Both the position numbers and the translations under genes were made by a program. A DNA stretch of 64,000 nt from Colocasia esculenta (lineage: Eukaryota > Streptophyta > Magnoliopsida > Alismatales > Araceae), in contig CM024757.1 of the NCBI GenBank assembly GCA_014218235.1, positions 145,837,371 to 145,901,370 on the forward strand, read 5' to 3'. The notes below the pieces were generated by a model. That model was not told the origin of the DNA. It ran no database searches and worked only from the letters and a program-made list of their open reading frames with translations. This document shows positions 47,258 through 59,010 of this stretch, piece after piece (the stretch's first letter is position 1; every line of letters starts with the position of its first letter).

Positions 47258-48718
47258 AATTTAATGAAATCAAAACCTCAAAGATAAATACTGCACAGTT
47301 CTGGAAGCCTTCAGCGAACCAGGGAGGAATCACCTCCAATGGCGATCCAATCTTGTCCTCAGCACATTCTTGCCAAATATCTGTACTCGGACCTCCACAC
47401 AGATACCTGGATATGGTGCCCCACTGCAAACGGTAATTTCTCCACTAAGTCTGTTCGCCATTTGCTCCAACCAAATGCTGATAGAAACTGGAACAAAATC
47501 TGGCGGTCCTATATACCAATCAAATGGTCTGTGCATATATGGAAATTGATCTCGAATTGTGTCCCTCTTGATGAGACACTTAAAGCTATAGGAATTCCGT
47601 TGTGTTCCAAATGTGTCTGCTGCTCCTCCTCTCAAGAAGAAAGCGCACTCCACCTTTTCTTTAAAAGTGAATTGCTAACAAGGTCTGGGCTGAGCTCTTC
47701 CACCTCCTACAGTTCCATAATCAGACTGCCATCAATATAGCTGATGGATTGTTCTCATTCCTATCCACCCAAGCCCCTTCTAGCACTATTGGTAAGTTAA
47801 TGCAGAGCACTTTCATATCATCCATTTGGGAAATATGGATAAGCCGGAATTGTGCCAGATTTCAGGGACAACAAATGTCAGCTAAGCATATTGTTAACAG
47901 GACTATACTCTCCATCCGAGCAGCCAGCTCAAATTTTAAAATCCAACAGCTCCACCAGCCTTGGTTAAAAGTTCTCAAGCACAGAGGTCAGGGTCATCTA
48001 CAGAGCAGAACCATAATTCCACAATCATCAAATGGATGCACCCTCCTAAAGGCAGACTGAAACTAAATGTGGACGGGGCTTTTAAACCTTCAGCTGAGGA
48101 TGCCGGGGGCGGAGGTATACTACGAGACCATAATGGAGAATGTATATTCACCTTTGTTGTAAACTACAAGGGAACCACCTCAGCTCTTGATACAGAAGCC
48201 TGTGCACTTCGAGATGGTCTCATGATATGCCGCAGTAAGGGGTTCATAAACATAATGGTGGAGACCGATTCCCTCAGTCTCATGCAATTTGTGGCCGGTC
48301 AGGTACCAAGTCCATGGGAGCTTACCTGTGTTTTCCAGGAGATGGCTGAGACCACCCACGTGCTTGAAGCCCAAATCCAGCATGCTCTCGCGAGGCCAAT
48401 CAAGTGGCACACCACCTATCCGGTTATGGGTATTCTACTGATCACATCAGGATTGGGATGTCGGGGCTGACCTCCCTCATATTGTTAAGGGTCCCTACCA
48501 TCTTGATAATGTGGGGTACCCATCTCTCAGGCTCTAGCCCACCACTTGTACCCCTTCTACTCTGCCTCTCCCCCCCCCCCCCCCGCCACCCCCCATTTTC
48601 CTTCCTTTATGCATATAATAGAAAACATTAGCCGCTTGGTGCGGGTAGTGGCCCTCTCACTCCGTGAGGAAGCCCCTACCTACTCCTTTTGGTTCGGAAA
48701 TATTAAAAAAAAAAAAAA
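47258..48718 (+). mobile_element. 5'-truncated L1-type LINE (1461 bp)
   Basis: A 14-base A tail (48705-48718) and an 11-bp TSD, TTCCAACAAGT, at 47247-47257 and 48719-48729. Contains the end of ORF2 and a 3' UTR with a C-run near 48572-48588. The TSD is perfect, so the insertion is fairly recent. Confidence 0.95.
47339..48470 (+). pseudogene. LINE ORF2 end: RT zinc-binding and RNase H domains
   Basis: From about 47339: WCPTANGNFSTKS, NKIWRSYIPIKWSVHIWKLI and CSKCVCCSSSQEESALHLFF, the zf-RVT domain that follows RT in plant L1 elements. A linker open at 47749-48060 has SSIWEIWISRNCARFQ. The RNase H part (47990-48360) has KLNVDGAFKPSAEDAGGGGI, TEACALRDGL and VETDSLSLMQF, with Asp-Glu-Asp catalytic positions present. 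Two to three frameshifts; RT and endonuclease are missing through truncation. Confidence 0.9.
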
Positions 48719-48828
48719 TTCCAACAAGTTTCATGTTCTGAATTTTGTCAAATAACCCTTAGAACCTTGAGTTTCGAGCCAAAACACGAGATCGTGCAAC
48801 CCAATCCTGATATATCTGCCTGTTCGAA

Positions 48829-49105
48829 TTGCGACCAATTCAGTGGTCACGATTCTGTGCCTTAAATGGCAACGGCTTAATTCATCATGAATTTGACATC
48901 TTTTTTATGATGTCCATTTTACCAAGCATGACTTATAGGTTGACCCTAACCCCATATGCTTCGTTTTGCATGCTATTTCGATTTTCGGTCATTTATGAAC
49001 CGCGACGATTCAACCCTTTGCGATTTTCAGCCAGAACCACTTTACGTCCCAAAAAACCATATTTTTCTATATGAACCATGGAGATCCGTGATGACTAAAC
49101 CCGTC
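48829..49105 (+). repeat. Dyads of V-plus
   Basis: 48829-48852 is TTGCGAC-N10-GTCACGA. Weaker N10 matches lie near 48992-49017 (CCGCGAC.../TTTGCGA) and 49087-49112. Removing the LINE places them about 0.5-0.8 kb after the TATA-like box. Confidence 0.6.
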
Positions 49106-50658
49106 GTGATTTCTAAAGCTTACCTGAGACTTTTACAGTCAGTCCAGATTGTATGTCTTGCATGTTATGATTACTAGAAAGTATTGTTCAGTCTATCAAG
49201 TGGCCTAAAAGTTAGCAATCCATGTAAAAGCTATAAAAACATGAAATTCTATTCTAACTGTTCCTAACGAATTGCTTGATTCCATCTATCATGTGATTGC
49301 TATATTCTACCTTCATAATCTTGCTTGATACTAACCTAGAAGCATATCATGTTAAAAGTACATAAATCATGTTATTGAAATATGGGTTGTTTCCATGTCA
49401 TGCGTTCATGTTAATTGTTTTTCGCTATGTTTTAAACCGATGGATTGTGGATCTTAAGACACGTTCTACACAACACGAATGCACAATAGGCAGCCCTTTC
49501 TTGGGAGATTGGAAACTCTCTACTGGACATTCCGTTCTGGTAGATTATGGACCTTTCCAACAATACCACTATAAATCTCTGTACTCCGTGGATTCCCTCA
49601 TGGAGACGGGTTGGTTGTACCATTGAAGTTCCCAAAAGATAGAATGCAGTTCCTTTCTCATCTACTTCTCATGAGTGTAATTCTCTACACATAAGACCAA
49701 GCCATTAATGCAAATATTGAACTAAGTGTAAATTGCACCGTCATGCTGCCAAAATTCTCTCTTGACCATTGTTATCATGAAATCATGTTCACATGACTTG
49801 TTTTGCCTGAAATCATTATTGACATCACAATTTTTATGACACTTCGAACCATTATATTGACTTGATAGTCATTAACCATCTTGACAATCTTGTTCGTGTT
49901 ACATGCTCTTGAACTCGCTCTTGATATGATAGTCTCGGACTGCTAGTGAACATTGTCCCTTGAAATGATCGTACTTGTAACACCCTAGTTTTTATATAGA
50001 AATTTCCTTGTTATTCTGCAAAGAAAATTGTATTTTTTTAATATTGGGCCTACAAGAAAACGTGTAACTATTGTAGTTACATCAGTAATAGTACCTCTGG
50101 GCATGTGTATCAGTAGGGCGTCACCGAAAGGCTGAACTAGAATTGAAAATGAAAGTCACCTTAATTACCATAAAAATATTTTGATTCCAGTAGTATAGAT
50201 AGTTGTGATCATTGGTGGTTAGACGATGAGATTGACTCAATTTATTGGTTTTAGGGTGATTTTTCTTACCCAGTAAAACTCAGAAAAAAAAATAAAATCA
50301 GAAAATTAAATAAAAATCACCATAATTTGCAAAACATACCATTAGCTTAAATTTAAAATGTCATCTTTATTGGACATTATTTAGATATATAAAGAGGGGG
50401 AGAAAAGGGGAATGGATGAATTAAATCCTATTTACGTATCCCATTTATGTAACCATTACCTTGGTTACATAAGTCACATTTTGTTTGAATGAAAAGACAT
50501 GCCTCCATACGTGTTAGAAGTTAAACCTCACTGTAAAATGTGGTTGAGTAGGAATTAAAAGTAGGGGTTTTTTACCTCAAATGTGGGCTTTTACAGTGAC
50601 GGGTGGAGGATTACGTGTCAGTCATGCATGTAATCTTGGGGCTTATATATGCTTCCTT

Positions 50659-53600
50659 TGTCATGTCCCAAGAATTACACAGTGAAAAATATTGGAAGAA
50701 TTAAAGTCGATAATCTGATATGTGAGCAGTCGGCAAATAAGCCTCTAGCTAGCAAGCATTAGATATGTGTTTATCAACACAAACATAACAAGGCCCATAT
50801 AGTGAACACAACTAATCTTGTATTCAAATATCAAACACTTTGTTTCATAATAAACTAAAACAACCTCTTTCATTGTTGAACTACAAGACTAAGACTCAAT
50901 AAAGGGAAAATTACATTTGATCTCACTTCCTACTACATCATTCTAACACTCATCTCACTATGGATAGACACATGTTGGAACACTAATCACTCAGACGCAT
51001 TCCCATCCTGCACTTGGTCTTCCTCTTGCACTTCATAGTCACCTAGAAGGTTAAAAGTAGGGAATGGGAAAACTAGCCCAGTAGGATTTATATCTCAATG
51101 TGCGAGCAATGATATAAGTGATTAGAAATTTGGAACTAGGTAAGTATGATTCTCAAGATATGCATGGACGATAAATCTCATTAAACACGATACACGAACA
51201 AGATAGATGGAATGATAATGATAGAGAAAGATCTACAATAAGGTAATAAGATAGAACTAGCAATAGATCACTTTGCATAAGCATGTAAGATATCACTTGA
51301 TGTTAATAGTTTGCAAGAATGCAAGATATCACTAATTGCAATAAATGCATGATGGCCATATCACGCAAGCAAGCAAGCAAGCATGAGCACGAACTTTTAA
51401 CACGATTCACTTAATCAGGCACGAAGACACTAATGTGCACTAAGGATCTATGCCACCTTGGAATGCACACTAGGACACGTGTATGTGGTTGTTATATCAA
51501 ACATTCAACACGCAAGTACTCCTAGTGCAGATGCAACGCCAGTAATCATTATACCCCATGGTTAACAGTATATTTATGAGTCACCGTCATTGGGGCTAGA
51601 CTGGAGCCCTTGGACACTCGTCGTGCCTGATCAGCATCTCACTTAATTTCAAATGTAGATACCCATAGTCATTCATGGCCAATAACAAGACTTTCAAGAC
51701 GTAAGCAATTGTAATGTCATGTTCATAATGATGATGTCAAGAAATAACAAGTAATGTGAACATGATCTCATGATAACAATAGTCAAGAGATAATTTTGGC
51801 AGTATAATTTATACTTTAATTAAATCTTTACATTAATGGCTTAAGTCAAGATTATAAATCCGCGCTCACGAGAACAAGATAAGAGAGGAAGTGCGTGCTA
51901 TCTCCAGAAAACTTCAATGGTACAACCAACTCGGTCTCCATGAGGGAATCCACGAAGTACAGAGAATTACGGAGGTCTTAAGGAAAAGGTCACTAGTCTA
52001 TCGATACGGAATGACCGGCCGAGAGTTTCCAATCCCCCAAGAAAGGGCTGCCTATATGTGCAAGTGTGTAGTGTAGCGCGTGTCTCAATCCACAATACAT
52101 CAGTTTTAAACATGTGGAAAGCAAGTAACATGACGACACAGTATTGAAACATGCGCTTAACTTGACATGATTTGCAGTATTTTAAGATAACATTCATTCA
52201 CTTTAGTCAGCTAGAACAGCAAGATGATCAATCAATCATTGCAAGAATATACCAAGTCATTTAGAATAAATAGAATCAAGTTTCATGTTGTTATGTCTTT
52301 CTCATGGGTTAACTGCTTTTAAGCCACTGGACAGACTGTACAAGACCATGACATGTAAACCTCACACTCTAGACAGAGCAAAACAGGTCCCAAGTAGGCT
52401 TGGTAAATCACGATGGGCACACTCATCGCTATTTACAAGGCTTAAACGGTAAACACACGGGTTTCAGACAGTCTTCTAAATCGCGACGGGTCTAACGGTC
52501 GTGTTTAGAAACAGTCGATACGACTAATCGATTCAAGATAGAAACGCGATAGTATACCCGGACGCGTTCATCGCAAACGGTACAAAAACGCGAACGCATG
52601 TACAATGCGTTCATGCAAGTCTACTTAAATACGAAATAGGCATGAGAACCGAGGGAGGGAAAATAATAGAATTGCGACGACATACATGGTCGCGTTATTG
52701 ACATGCCCTGAAAATAATGTTGCACACCATTTGATGCAATCGAATCCTATCAGAACAGGTCTAAAACACAACAGTATGGGCTGTCACTTTTAAGGTAATC
52801 ACGACAGGTTAACCTGTCGGGATACCAGGGCCTAATATGCGACGTCTGTCCTGGTCGCGTTTTAGGGTTCAGCCCGAAAACGATGAAAACTATGTAATGA
52901 TGCATGCAACGCTTATAACTCAAGAACTAGGGCTTTTGGGACAAAACTATGAGCATGAAACTTGTTGGGTACAAGGAGTAGAAGGGAACTATGGCTTTGC
53001 TTTCACCTGATTTGGCTTCGGGATGTGTGAGAAATGACATGAACATGAAATGCCCTAAACATGCATGACTTCTGGAAAACGCTTAATACACCATGCATAC
53101 TCAATGAAAATTAGGGAAAACAAGTGCATATGAAAATAGACTCGATGTTCTTTAACTTTGTATAGGTTTCATTTACGTTTGGCTCGAGATAACCTACCTT
53201 TGATTGAAGTCCAGGGAAGTCTTCTGTAGGTCGATGCAGAGAAGCAGCTAAGGAAGAGAGCTCCAGGGGCGATTTTCACCTCCTCTGGTGCTCAAGCACT
53301 GCTCCACACGACACCAGCAAGTTGGTCACTTGCCCCCAAGGGGTTCTTGATGAGTATATAAAGATCTAGGGTTGTTTAGGGGACGTCCTAATGCAACTAG
53401 GAAAGGAGGGTTGTAGTTTTGGGTTTCACCCTTCCATGTATTGGAGATTCTCCTCCTAATTAGAGTGTGTGTGGCTTTAGGGAACGTCATACCATGGTTA
53501 GGCACGAAATTGGGTTTCTATGTAGGGTTATTTGCCTTGGGATTTGCCCTAATTGCCTATTCCTATTTTCTGCTCAATTAGGGTTATGAATTTCTAGTGT

Positions 53601-54002
53601 ATTTTCTTGCTTGATTTTATTCTTGGGCCAAAAGTTGTCCATTGGCCCAAATCTGATAATGGGTTATTAATACATGTTGTTTAAAGTCTCCCCATCATTT
53701 GTATTTAATTTATGATCACATTGTATTCCCATGATAAGGGATTTCTGACTTTATTTCCTAATTTCGATAATTAGCCACAACGTGTCATAAACTTGGCCAA
53801 TCAGATTTTTTGTTGCACGAATTTCTTCGTGGGTCATTGGGGTATATTGTTTAGAGTTGAACTATGATTTTTATGGAATTGTTTAATGTGTTATTGCATA
53901 TAAGATAATGGTACGTATGTTTTCATTATTTTGATATTATAGAAATTACCAATTTCCATTTATTTGTAATTTTTTAATTACTGAATTTTTCGCGGTGCTA
54001 CA
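50659..54002 (-). mobile_element. Solo LTR V-minus (3344 bp)
   Basis: The minus strand starts TGTAGCACCGCGAAAAATTC at 54002 and ends GGGACATGACA at 50659. TSD TCCTT at 50654-50658 and 54003-54007. Minus-strand TATA: CTTTATATACTC at 53363-53352. No coding part. Confidence 0.92.
52408..52860 (-). repeat. Six N10 dyads of V-minus
   Basis: 52408-52431, 52481-52504, 52544-52567, 52672-52695, 52799-52822 and 52837-52860, all with 10-base spacers. The second has long arms (TCTAAATCGCGAC facing GTCGTGTTTAGA). The fifth includes the perfect 18-bp palindrome CGACAGGTTAACCTGTCG. They lie 0.5-0.95 kb downstream of the minus-strand TATA box. Confidence 0.85.
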
Positions 54003-54607
54003 TCCTTGGTCTGCTCTCATGAGAGTTTGGCTATTTTTGGGCAGTTGGTGTTGCTACGACTATCATCTCCTCCAACTATTGTTGCTGCAACTATCATCTC
54101 CTCCAACTATTGTGCTTTTACTTTTACAATTGCAAGCCACTAACTGGGTTAAAGGAAGGTCACTGTTATCATACTATGTAGGACTTCACTCTCTTTTTCT
54201 TCTCTTCTCTCTTACGTATTACTCTCTTGCGTCCAAGATTCAAGGCAAGTCTTAATCGTTCTGAAATAAGAAGTTGTTGGGCATGAGGTGGAAGCTCAAT
54301 TCCCATTCCTTGTATAGAATCCATATGTTCCATTTATGTACATGACTCTCTTCAATTTTCTTTTGGTACTACTATTATATCCATCGTTGGAGTATCTTAA
54401 CTAGAAGATAGGATAGAATGTGTTTCTCCACTAGTTGGGTAGGATTTACTTTTTCCACTCTTCCGGGCTGGCGTGTATCATATATTCTTGCAAGGTTTCC
54501 TTCAGATCATTTTACCAGCAGTCAAGTTATCCTTATTTCTTTATCATAACCAATTTCTTTTCAGCTAGCTTTTGACCATCCGAAAGGGGGAACAGGAAAC
54601 CAGTACC

Positions 54608-54679
54608 TGTCGACAGAAAGACCCCCATCTGTCAACAGATGACTTGAACCTATCGACAGAAAGACCTCATTTGTCAATA
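54608..54679 (+). repeat. Two dyads of U, arms TGTCGACAGA
   Basis: 54608-54637 is TGTCGACAGA-N10-TCTGTCAACA. 54651-54679 is TATCGACAGA-N9-TTTGTCAATA. Without V-minus they are about 0.6 kb after the TATA-like box of U. Arms are unlike those of other families, yet the spacer length and the position agree. Confidence 0.75.
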
Positions 54680-56914
54680 GATACTAAAGCTTCCAGTAAT
54701 TCGTTTTACCTTGTTTGAACCTGAGATTTCTCAATATAGTTAACTAACCTCTGAACTTTCTATTACTACATAACCATACAAGTCATTTGGTTACAAACCT
54801 AAACCTTTCTTTTCTCATTTTTTTATTTTGAACAACCTACAAATTCGAAAAGTGATGATCTAAAACTTGAGTTGTGATCTTTTTCCTAAAATTTTCAATT
54901 TTACTGTAAAACATCATTGTACTTGATAAGTTACTCAAGAGTTATACTTGACAAAATAGCAAAATTGGAAATGGGTGACACAACATCGAGTCTTTGGACT
55001 CTCTTGAATAAATGCCTGTGCAAATGGGGCTGGGCCAGTCCTGGGAGGAGAGCCCTAATTTGTTTACTAGACGTACGGAATGATAATGGATCTATTGGAT
55101 GTTTGGTATAACATCATTTTATACTTGATTAGTCACCATAGTTCTAAACATGTTAATATTAGGTGTGTATCTTCAGTTGTGCAATTAAATGGCTGCCATA
55201 TTATTGTCCCTTTTGTTCAATTCACACCTCAAAACTCAATTGAATTCTCATTCTTGCTCATATATATACTATTTGGATTACTTATTGTTGGTACATCAAA
55301 TTTAGTATTGGAACTGCTCTTTTGTCATCATTTGTTTATGGGATAGTGACTCCTACTGAGCATCTGTGCTCACTCGTTCCTATTATCTTTCAGGTGATCA
55401 GGATGGGGCTATTAACGGACATGTGCTGAGTGCTTCCGTAGACCTTCAGCCTTTAAGTGTGTTTCCTACCTGAAGATAGAGTATTATGAGTAGAAAAGTA
55501 GTAGGTTGTGATTATGCTAATCTCCCCACTCCCCTGTGGACCTTAAATAAGGGTATTGTGTATGTCCCAATGTATCTAACTTGGATGACACATGTTCTGT
55601 GATATATATGTATGAATGTTATCTTCTGTCACTTTTTATTAATTTCCAAATTAGTAGGACATGATCATACTAATGTTCTCGGACATCCTGACATGACATT
55701 CTTGAACTCTTGAAAGTACCCACTTGGGATCCTTTGAGTTGTTATGGCTCCTACTGTTTTGCATGATTCAGTACTGTCTAGCACTAAAGCGGGTCTTATG
55801 ACTTTACTAGACTTGAATGCATACTGTTGATGGCACAAAGAGTGTCCGAGGGGCTCCAATCTACTCCTATGGGTAGAGAGCCACCCGAAAATACCTATAG
55901 GGGCTAATGACGGTGTCGGCATTTGCACCAGTTCTGATTGTTTTGATTTAGCTAGACATCTGACTGTTATACTATTATTGTTCGTCTATTTATTCAGACA
56001 ATTGTTACTATTCATCTATTAATTAAAACATATTGTATTGTTACTATACTGCCACTGTTCTGACTGATACTGAACTGCTACTGTTCTGCTAATGCTCTCC
56101 TATTGCACTGCTATTGTTCAATTATTGTTACCTGTTATTACTTGAATAAAACAAAGTACTTGCTCGTCTTGCGAAAAGCACATTATACATTGACAGTCTA
56201 AATTCAATTGTCTTGACACATTCCTATCTGCATGATATCCTACTAGCACTTTGTCATTGATTTTATCGTGCTTATGATTTAGCTTCTTACTCGTGCTTGC
56301 CTAGTTCTTAAAGCATTAATCACTTATATCATTGCCCGCACATCGAGATGTAAATCCTACTAGACTACTTTACTCATACCTCCTCCCTAACATTTCAGGT
56401 AGTGAAGATGAGAAGTATGTTTAATGATGAGCCTTGTGCACCAAGCGTGAAGTACACTTTAGAGAGTCTTTCTTTATTCTAGTTAGTGAGAGATTGGTAA
56501 TCATTGTAATTTTGCCTTTCATTGAGAGATAGATGAGACTAGTAGTAGAGAGATGCTCTTATTTTGACATTGGAGATTGTAATACTCGTTTATGATGAAT
56601 AAAAGAGTTTGATTATTGAATTATGGGCCCTATTGATATTAGTCATTTGTCTATGGCTTCTGAATACTTGCTTGCTCATCGCACTCCCGATTAATTCCGC
56701 TGCTAAATTCGGGGTCGTGACATGTTGGGTACATTTGTGTCATGCATTTTGAAGAAGTTAAATTGCTTCATTTAAATGACTTTTCATAAATGCTCTACTA
56801 ATTTGGGTTTTTCTGTGTGTAGAACAAATGGAGCATGTGTCAACTTAAAGGGTGTGCTGACAACCCTAAAGTTGGTGCTCACTCATTCCCAGGTATGAGG
56901 TCAAATGATTACAG

Positions 56915-56924
56915 CTATAAATAT
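56915..56924 (+). promoter_or_regulatory. TATA box of the Sirevirus C LTR
   Basis: CTATAAATAT, about 800 bp before the LTR end, followed by a purine-rich leader. Confidence 0.7.
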
Positions 56925-57715
56925 GTCATTGTCCTTTGTGAAAAGTGGCAGCTAGAAAAAGAGGAAGTACCCTAAAAAGTTAATACCCAGAAAAAGGAGC
57001 AGAGAACTGTCGCCAGGAAGAAAGGAGGAAGCAGAGAGAGAGAAGAACTGAGCATTTGGAGGGAAAAGCTCATCAGAGTTGAGAGAGCAACCAGATCAAA
57101 GGAATCCTTCGTTCTTCTTCCTGATCTGGAGATCCAATCTCAGAGGAGAGATGTCAAGCTCTTCAAGCATCATCGAAGTGCATTTGTTCTCAATGTGAGA
57201 GCACATGCAAACCTTCTCCATCTGTGTGTGTGTGTGTGTTTCTATATGTTGATTAATCTGCACATGTTTTATGCAGATCAATCTCTATCAGATAGTGTGT
57301 TTGATTGTGTGTGTGTTTTTGAGTTGTTTTGCTCAAGTGTGTGAACTGAGTCGTCGTGCTATGAGTGTCTGTGTTGTATCTCCTTTTAGAGATAGTGTGT
57401 GCTTCAATTCTCACAGTGGTGAGGGGTGGATGTAGGAATCACTTATTGTGATTTCCAAACCACCTTAAAATCTCCTATGCAGTGGTTTGTCTCTGAATTA
57501 CGCACTAGATGATTGCATAGGAATCTTCCTCACACATTCAACACATATAGACTCTTCACTCTAAGTTCTCAAATCTGCTAGAATTTGGGTGTTCATTCTA
57601 GTTACTTAGTGCTATGTTTTAATTTAGCTAAGTTTCGACTGCGATTTGCACTGATCTATTCAAACCCCCCCCCCCCCCTTCTAGATTTTGTTTGGATAAC
57701 TTGTAGGTGTCAATA

Positions 57716-59010
57716 GCAACAATGCATAAGATAAAATAAATAGAACCCAATTGATGAATAGAGTATAATTAATTTCTCACACCTCTGACACAGAATATTG
57801 TGCACGTGATGAGCATTGAATGAGTAATCAGAATAGGAATAAACATCTAAATAAAATGATAGAGTATCATGAACTAAGAGCCACCATAATAATAAACTCC
57901 AAATCAAGTACTTGTTACATGGGTCTCATGCTACCAATCAACACTCAACTATCACCTAAATCAAAATCATGATACTAAATGACTAGATGTGTGGGTACTT
58001 CTATCACTCGGTCACACATGTCCATCCCCTTAAGTTGAGCATCTTCATTAATGTTACTTGGAAAATGTTTAAGCAATAGGATGAGCTAATGTCTAATAAG
58101 AATTACATCTCTTGGTCAAGAAAACTTTAAATGATTAATTATTTAACAGATTGATATACATTACTGACAAGATTAGGATATAAATCAAACTAATAAATAG
58201 CAATATGACAATAAAGAATATGAACAAGTCATGAATTATCAAGTAAAAGAGAGACAATCTTAAGAGCTCAAATTCAAGTAGAATAGTAACATGTAGTTCA
58301 AGATATAGAATATCAATCCGGCTATTCAAGAGCAGGCATTCATTATCATTCAACACTAGTCACTTATTAACATTTATGATACAATCGGATTATCAGGTAG
58401 CACAATCCCTATACTCCTACTATGAAACTTCGAGCATTTAGAACAAGCAAGCACTTTTCCTCATACTCCCATTGTAAGTATTTCAGAATTAACATGCACT
58501 AAATGGGTTGGATTTTCTAGAACAATCAAGCCCTGGTTCCCCCATACTCCCACTGTGAGCATTTTTAATCACCATTTCGGTGCAATGCCACTTCGTGCTG
58601 CCCATACTCATACAACGAGTACTTCGAAGTGCTCCTACCAAGGACCTAGTAAGGCCCTTATAGCATAGGCATTATTTGTTGGTTGGACAATAGTTCTATT
58701 TATTTTCTAGATATTCAAAAAGTCAAGTAATGGCCGAATAGAATTAAAACAACATGCATATCTAGTCAAGGAAGAACACAAGTAGGATACATAATCTAAC
58801 AATTTTCTAATAAACAAGTTTATGTAGTCAACTAGTAGACATTAACACGATTCAAGGTTCTAGGATTCAAGAGAACTAAATTAGAACATAGCACATCAAA
58901 TTTTACGGAGACACTAACATGATTTCGATATTAAACATTCAAGCCAAGTCCACAACATAGAGAAGAGTAGCTAAAGATAAGAGTAATGGCATGATTGATC
59001 AAGGAATAAC
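57716..59010. other. AT-rich sequence between Sirevirus C and T, nothing recognised
   Basis: Flanking DNA of Sirevirus C. Near 58460-58620 CATACTCCCAYTGTRAG occurs two to three times (minus: TGGGAGTATG), which recalls copia non-coding regions, but I cannot assign it. No long ORF on either strand. Confidence 0.4.

Larger units (their letters stand above)
49976..55770 (+). mobile_element. Solo LTR U (about 2.45 kb) inside V-plus, split by V-minus
   Basis: TGTAACACCCTAG...CATGATTCA with GTACT on both sides (49971-49975, 55771-55775). V-plus resumes after it with sequence resembling X (GTCTAGCAC). TATA-like CTTATATATGC at about 50641 lies just before the V-minus insertion. CATGACA at 55698 is another possible end but has no TSD. 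Confidence 0.7.
46239..56722 (+). mobile_element. Solo LTR V-plus with nested LINE and LTR U
   Basis: TGTAGCACTTTG...GGGGTCGTGACA, flanked by TGTTG (46234-46238, 56723-56727). Own sequence: 46239-47257, 48730-49975 and 55776-56722, about 3.2 kb. It resembles V-minus (for example GGTTGGTTGTACCATTGAAG near 49610 and the inverse near 51910) and, more distantly, X. TATA-like TTAAATACTC near 46864. Confidence 0.85.
45425..57715 (+). mobile_element. 3' LTR of Sirevirus C, split by V-plus
   Basis: Starts TGAATTATGTTG after the last polypurine tract, is interrupted at 46238, and resumes at 56728 with TATA (56915-56924) and a C-run at about 57667-57680 before TTCTAG, a usual Sirevirus LTR tail. The exact end (about 57710-57722) is uncertain because no partner LTR is in the window. 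About 1.8 kb without the insertion. Confidence 0.75.

Noticed and set aside
48572..48588. C-run as a Sirevirus LTR tail
   Set aside because: It lies in the LINE 3' UTR, between the RNase H domain and the A tail, within the 11-bp TSDs.
55692..55698. CATGACA as the end of LTR U
   Set aside because: Other LTRs here end this way, but the following bases give no TSD. TG at 49976 and CA at 55770 are flanked by GTACT on both sides, and V-plus then resumes with X-like sequence. Kept only as an alternative.
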